Assembly: GCA_027082975.1 (NCBI GenBank)
Contig: JALWTH010000418.1
Coordinates: 1-33,050 of the forward strand
DNA length: 33,050 bases
From: Paracoccaceae bacterium
Lineage (GTDB): Bacteria; Pseudomonadota; Alphaproteobacteria; Rhodobacterales; Rhodobacteraceae
Direction: 5' to 3'
The translations under genes were made by a program, and so were the position numbers. Under the pieces are notes generated by a model that saw nothing but the letters and a program-made list of their open reading frames with translations, searched no databases and was not told the origin of the DNA. Below, piece by piece: positions 30,231 through 33,050 of the stretch (the stretch's first letter is position 1; each line of letters starts with the position of its first letter).

Positions 30231-30258
30231 CGCCGCCCGCTCCCGGGCGGCGTTTTTC
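30231..30258 (+). terminator. Rho-independent terminator after the TRAP-usp operon
   Basis: CGCCGCCCG (30231-30239) / CGGGCGGCG (30244-30252) perfect 9-bp stem followed by TTTTTC. Confidence 0.9.
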
Positions 30259-30288
30259 TTTGGCCGTGATTGACTTTCCCTCGGGCTT

Positions 30289-30308
30289 ATTTTACCAATT
30301 GATAAAAT
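30289..30308. promoter_or_regulatory. Near-palindromic operator candidate ATTTTACCAATTGATAAAAT upstream of preT
   Basis: 20-bp near-perfect palindrome centred on CAATTG, 46 bp upstream of the preT start. Confidence 0.5.
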
Positions 30309-30353
30309 TTCTTGCCTGTGGCAGGTTTCGACAAACAGACAGGGGAGGCTTCG

Positions 30354-31667
30354 ATGTCACAAGATGCACAGGCTCCGGGCATTGCCGCCGGGCGGCTCTC
30401 GCCGGAGGAATACGCGGCCAATTTCGGCGACCTGCACCCGCCGCTGAGCGACCACGAGGCGCTGGTGGCGGCGGATCGCTGCTATTTCTGCCACGACGCC
30501 CCCTGCATGGAGGCCTGCCCGACCAGTATCGACATCCCGCTTTTCATCCGCCAGATCGCGACTCACACGCCCGAGGCGGCGGCGCGCACCATCCTGACGC
30601 AGAACATCCTCGGCGGCATGTGCGCCCGGGTCTGTCCCACCGAAACGCTGTGCGAAGAAGCCTGCGTGCGCATGACCGCGGAAGAACAGCCGGTCGAGAT
30701 CGGCCGCCTGCAGCGCTATGCCACCGACCGGCTGATGGCCGCCGGCCCCCAGCCCTTCGAGCGTGCCGAGCCCACGGGCAAGCGCGTCGCCGTGGTCGGC
30801 GCCGGCCCCGCGGGCCTCAGCGCCGCGCACCGGCTGGCCATGTATGGCCATGAGGTGACGGTATACGACGCCCGCCCCAAGGCTGGCGGTCTCAACGAAT
30901 TCGGCATCGCTTCCTACAAGGCGGTGGACGGCTTTGCCGCGCGCGAGGTGGAGTGGCTTCTGGGCATCGGCGGCATCACGCTCGCGCTCGGCAAGGCGCT
31001 GGGCAAGGATCTGAGCCTTGACGCGCTGGTGGAGGAATACGACGCGGTGTTCCTCGGCCTCGGCCTCACCGACACCAACAAGCTCGGCATCCCCGGCGAG
31101 GATCTCGAGGGCGTGGTGGACGCGGTGGACTGGATCGCCGACCTGCGCCAGGCCGACGACCTCGCGACCGTGCCCGTGGGCCGCAATGTGGTGGTGATCG
31201 GCGGCGGCATGACCGCGATTGATGCCGCCGTTCAGGCCAAACTGCTGGGCGCCGAGAGCGTGACGCTCGCCTATCGGCGGCGGCGCGAAGACATGCCCGC
31301 GTCTCGGTTCGAGCAGGACCTTGCCGCCGCCAAGGGGGTCTGCCTGCTGTTCAATGCGACGCCGGCGGAAATCCGCGGCGAGGGCGCCGTGGCCGAGATC
31401 GAATTCACCCGCACCGGCAGCGATGCGCGCTTCACGCTCACCGCCGATCAGGTGATGAAGGCCATCGGCCAGAAGCTCGGCGATACGCTGGGGCTCGAGA
31501 CCGATGGGCGCAAGATCGCCGTGGACGGCACCGGGCGCACCTCGCGCGAAGGCGTCTGGGCCGGGGGCGACTGCGCCTCGGGCGGCGATGACCTCACCGT
31601 GACCGCCGTGGCCGAGGGCCGCGACGCCGCCGAAGATATCCACGCCACGCTGATGGGGGAGGGCTGA
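30354..31667 (+). CDS. preT: NAD-dependent dihydropyrimidine dehydrogenase subunit PreT (GltD-like flavoprotein)
   Basis: 'CYFCHDAPCMEACPTSIDIPLFIRQI', 'GKRVAVVGAGPAGLSAAHRLAMYGHEVTVYDA', 'RNVVVIGGGMTAIDAA'; adjacent preA. Confidence 0.92.
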   Translation: MSQDAQAPGIAAGRLSPEEYAANFGDLHPPLSDHEALVAADRCYFCHDAPCMEACPTSIDIPLFIRQIATHTPEAAARTILTQNILGGMCARVCPTETLCEEACVRMTAEEQPVEIGRLQRYATDRLMAAGPQPFERAEPTGKRVAVVGAGPAGLSAAHRLAMYGHEVTVYDARPKAGGLNEFGIASYKAVDGFAAREVEWLLGIGGITLALGKALGKDLSLDALVEEYDAVFLGLGLTDTNKLGIPGEDLEGVVDAVDWIADLRQADDLATVPVGRNVVVIGGGMTAIDAAVQAKLLGAESVTLAYRRRREDMPASRFEQDLAAAKGVCLLFNATPAEIRGEGAVAEIEFTRTGSDARFTLTADQVMKAIGQKLGDTLGLETDGRKIAVDGTGRTSREGVWAGGDCASGGDDLTVTAVAEGRDAAEDIHATLMGEG

Positions 31668-31670
31668 GAC

Positions 31671-32993
31671 ATGGCTGACCTGACAACCGACTTCCTGGGC
31701 ATCAAGTCCCCGAACCCCTTCTGGCTCGCCTCCGCCCCGCCCACCGACAAGGAATACAACGTGCGCCGCGCCTATGAGGCCGGCTGGGGTGGCGTGGTCT
31801 GGAAGACCCTCGGCGAGGCGGGCCCGCCGGTGGTCAACGTCTCCGGCCCGCGCTACGGCGCCATTCACGGCCCCGACCGGCGGCTGCTGGGGCTCAACAA
31901 TATCGAGCTCATCACCGACCGCCCGCTGGAAGTGAACCTTGAGGAAATCGCCCGGGTCAAGGCCGACTACCCCGACCGCGCCCTCGTCGTCTCGCTGATG
32001 GTGCCCTATGACGAAAAGGCCTGGCAGGAGATTCTCGCCCGCGTCGAAGAGACCAATGCCGACGGGGTCGAGCTCAATTTCGGCTGCCCCCACGGCATGG
32101 CCGAGCGCGGCATGGGCTCCGCCGTGGGCCAGGTGCCGGAATATGTGGAGCAGATCACCCGCTGGGTGAAAAAGCACTACCAGCGCCCCTGCATCGTCAA
32201 GCTCACGCCAAACATCACCAATATCCTCGCTCCGGCCCGAGCGGCGAAGAATGGTGGTGCCGATGCGGTGAGCCTGATCAACACGATCAACTCGATCACC
32301 TCGGTCGATCTCGACAATATGGCCCCCGAACCCACCATCGACGGCATGGGCACCCATGGCGGCTATTGCGGCCCGGCGGTCAAGCCCATCGCCATGAACA
32401 TGGTCGCCGAAATCGCCCGCAGCCCCGACACGGCCTGCCTGCCGATCAGTGGCATCGGCGGCGTCACCACCTGGCGCGACGCGGCCGAATTCATGGCGCT
32501 GGGCGCGGGCAATGTGCAGGTCTGCACCGCCGCCATGACCTATGGCTTCAAGGTGGTGCAGGAGATGATCTCGGGCCTCGCCCAGTGGATGGACGAAAAG
32601 GGCTACAGGAGCACCGCCGATTTCGTCGGCGCGGCCGTGCCCAGGGTGACCGACTGGCAGAACCTCAATCTCGATTACGTCACCAAGGCCGAGATCGACC
32701 AGGACCTCTGCATCAAGTGCGGCCGCTGCTACGCCGCCTGCGAGGATACCAGCCACCAGGCCATCGCCATGAGCGAAGACCGCACCTTTACCGTCAAGGA
32801 CGAGGAATGCGTGGCCTGCAACCTCTGCGTCAATGTCTGTCCGGTGGAGGGCTGCATCACCATGCGCGAACTCAAGCCCGGCGAGGTGGACCCCCGCACC
32901 GGCATGACCATCCCCGAGGACAAGCGCACCTGGCTTCAGCATCCAAACAACCCCGGTGCTGACCCGCTGGCCTGCATTGTCCGGGGTCAGTGA
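31671..32993 (+). CDS. preA: NAD-dependent dihydropyrimidine dehydrogenase subunit PreA
   Basis: DHODH-like barrel 'MADLTTDFLGIKSPNPFWLASAPPTDKEYNVRRAYEAGWGGVVWKT', 'NFGCPHGM', C-terminal ferredoxin 'CIKCGRCYAACEDTSHQ...CVACNLCVNVCPVEGC'. Confidence 0.95.
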   Translation: MADLTTDFLGIKSPNPFWLASAPPTDKEYNVRRAYEAGWGGVVWKTLGEAGPPVVNVSGPRYGAIHGPDRRLLGLNNIELITDRPLEVNLEEIARVKADYPDRALVVSLMVPYDEKAWQEILARVEETNADGVELNFGCPHGMAERGMGSAVGQVPEYVEQITRWVKKHYQRPCIVKLTPNITNILAPARAAKNGGADAVSLINTINSITSVDLDNMAPEPTIDGMGTHGGYCGPAVKPIAMNMVAEIARSPDTACLPISGIGGVTTWRDAAEFMALGAGNVQVCTAAMTYGFKVVQEMISGLAQWMDEKGYRSTADFVGAAVPRVTDWQNLNLDYVTKAEIDQDLCIKCGRCYAACEDTSHQAIAMSEDRTFTVKDEECVACNLCVNVCPVEGCITMRELKPGEVDPRTGMTIPEDKRTWLQHPNNPGADPLACIVRGQ

Positions 32994-33009
32994 AGAGCGG
33001 AAAACCCCT

Positions 33010-33050
33010 CTTCATCTTTCCCCCAATACTCCGGGGGAGCGCGAGGGGGC
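33010..33050 (-). repeat. Dispersed GC-hairpin repeat, copy 3 (truncated by window edge)
   Basis: Reverse complement GCCCCCTCGCGCTCCCCCGGAGTATTGGGGGAAAGATGAAG matches the tail of copy 2. Confidence 0.7.

Noticed and set aside
30357-32942. 861-aa minus-strand ORF antisense to preT-preA
   Set aside because: Exactly shadows two well-supported genes; low-complexity His/Gly/Ala-rich translation typical of antisense frames in high-GC DNA.

Overview
The window is high-GC chromosomal DNA from an alphaproteobacterium, most likely Rhodobacterales/Roseobacter-type judging by gene content and synteny. No tRNA, rRNA, CRISPR array or prophage was recognised. Left to right it contains: a SUF Fe-S operon (partial class I cysteine desulfurase, sufB, two small unknown genes, sufC, sufD, two YIP1-like membrane proteins, sufS); a minus-strand block (TetR regulator, PPK2, MetA, a P-loop protein); a divergent pair of lineage-specific genes (DUF6477-like and DUF6456-like); and hemJ, then an AT-rich intergenic region followed by maf-aroE-coaE-dnaQ, secB, fxsA, tim44-like, mltA and smr. 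The hemJ/maf region has the hallmarks of an alphaproteobacterial chromosomal origin. After it come a phosphohexomutase, hslVU, an orphan capsule-type gene, a CaiB-type CoA-transferase, a TAXI-TRAP transporter with UspA, and preT-preA. The most interesting non-coding signals are: (1) a probable 261-bp MITE-like element with perfect 30-bp terminal inverted repeats, inserted exactly at a CTAG that supplies the stop codons of two convergent genes; (2) the putative oriC with repeated GTGGAAAA motifs and an 18-bp palindrome; (3) two perfect, inverted DnaA boxes plus a palindrome in the DUF6477/DUF6456 promoter region; (4) three copies of a dispersed GC-hairpin repeat at gene 3' ends; (5) palindromic operator candidates upstream of preTA and the TRAP operon. 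All assignments come from reading the sequence and recalled family knowledge; no searches were run.
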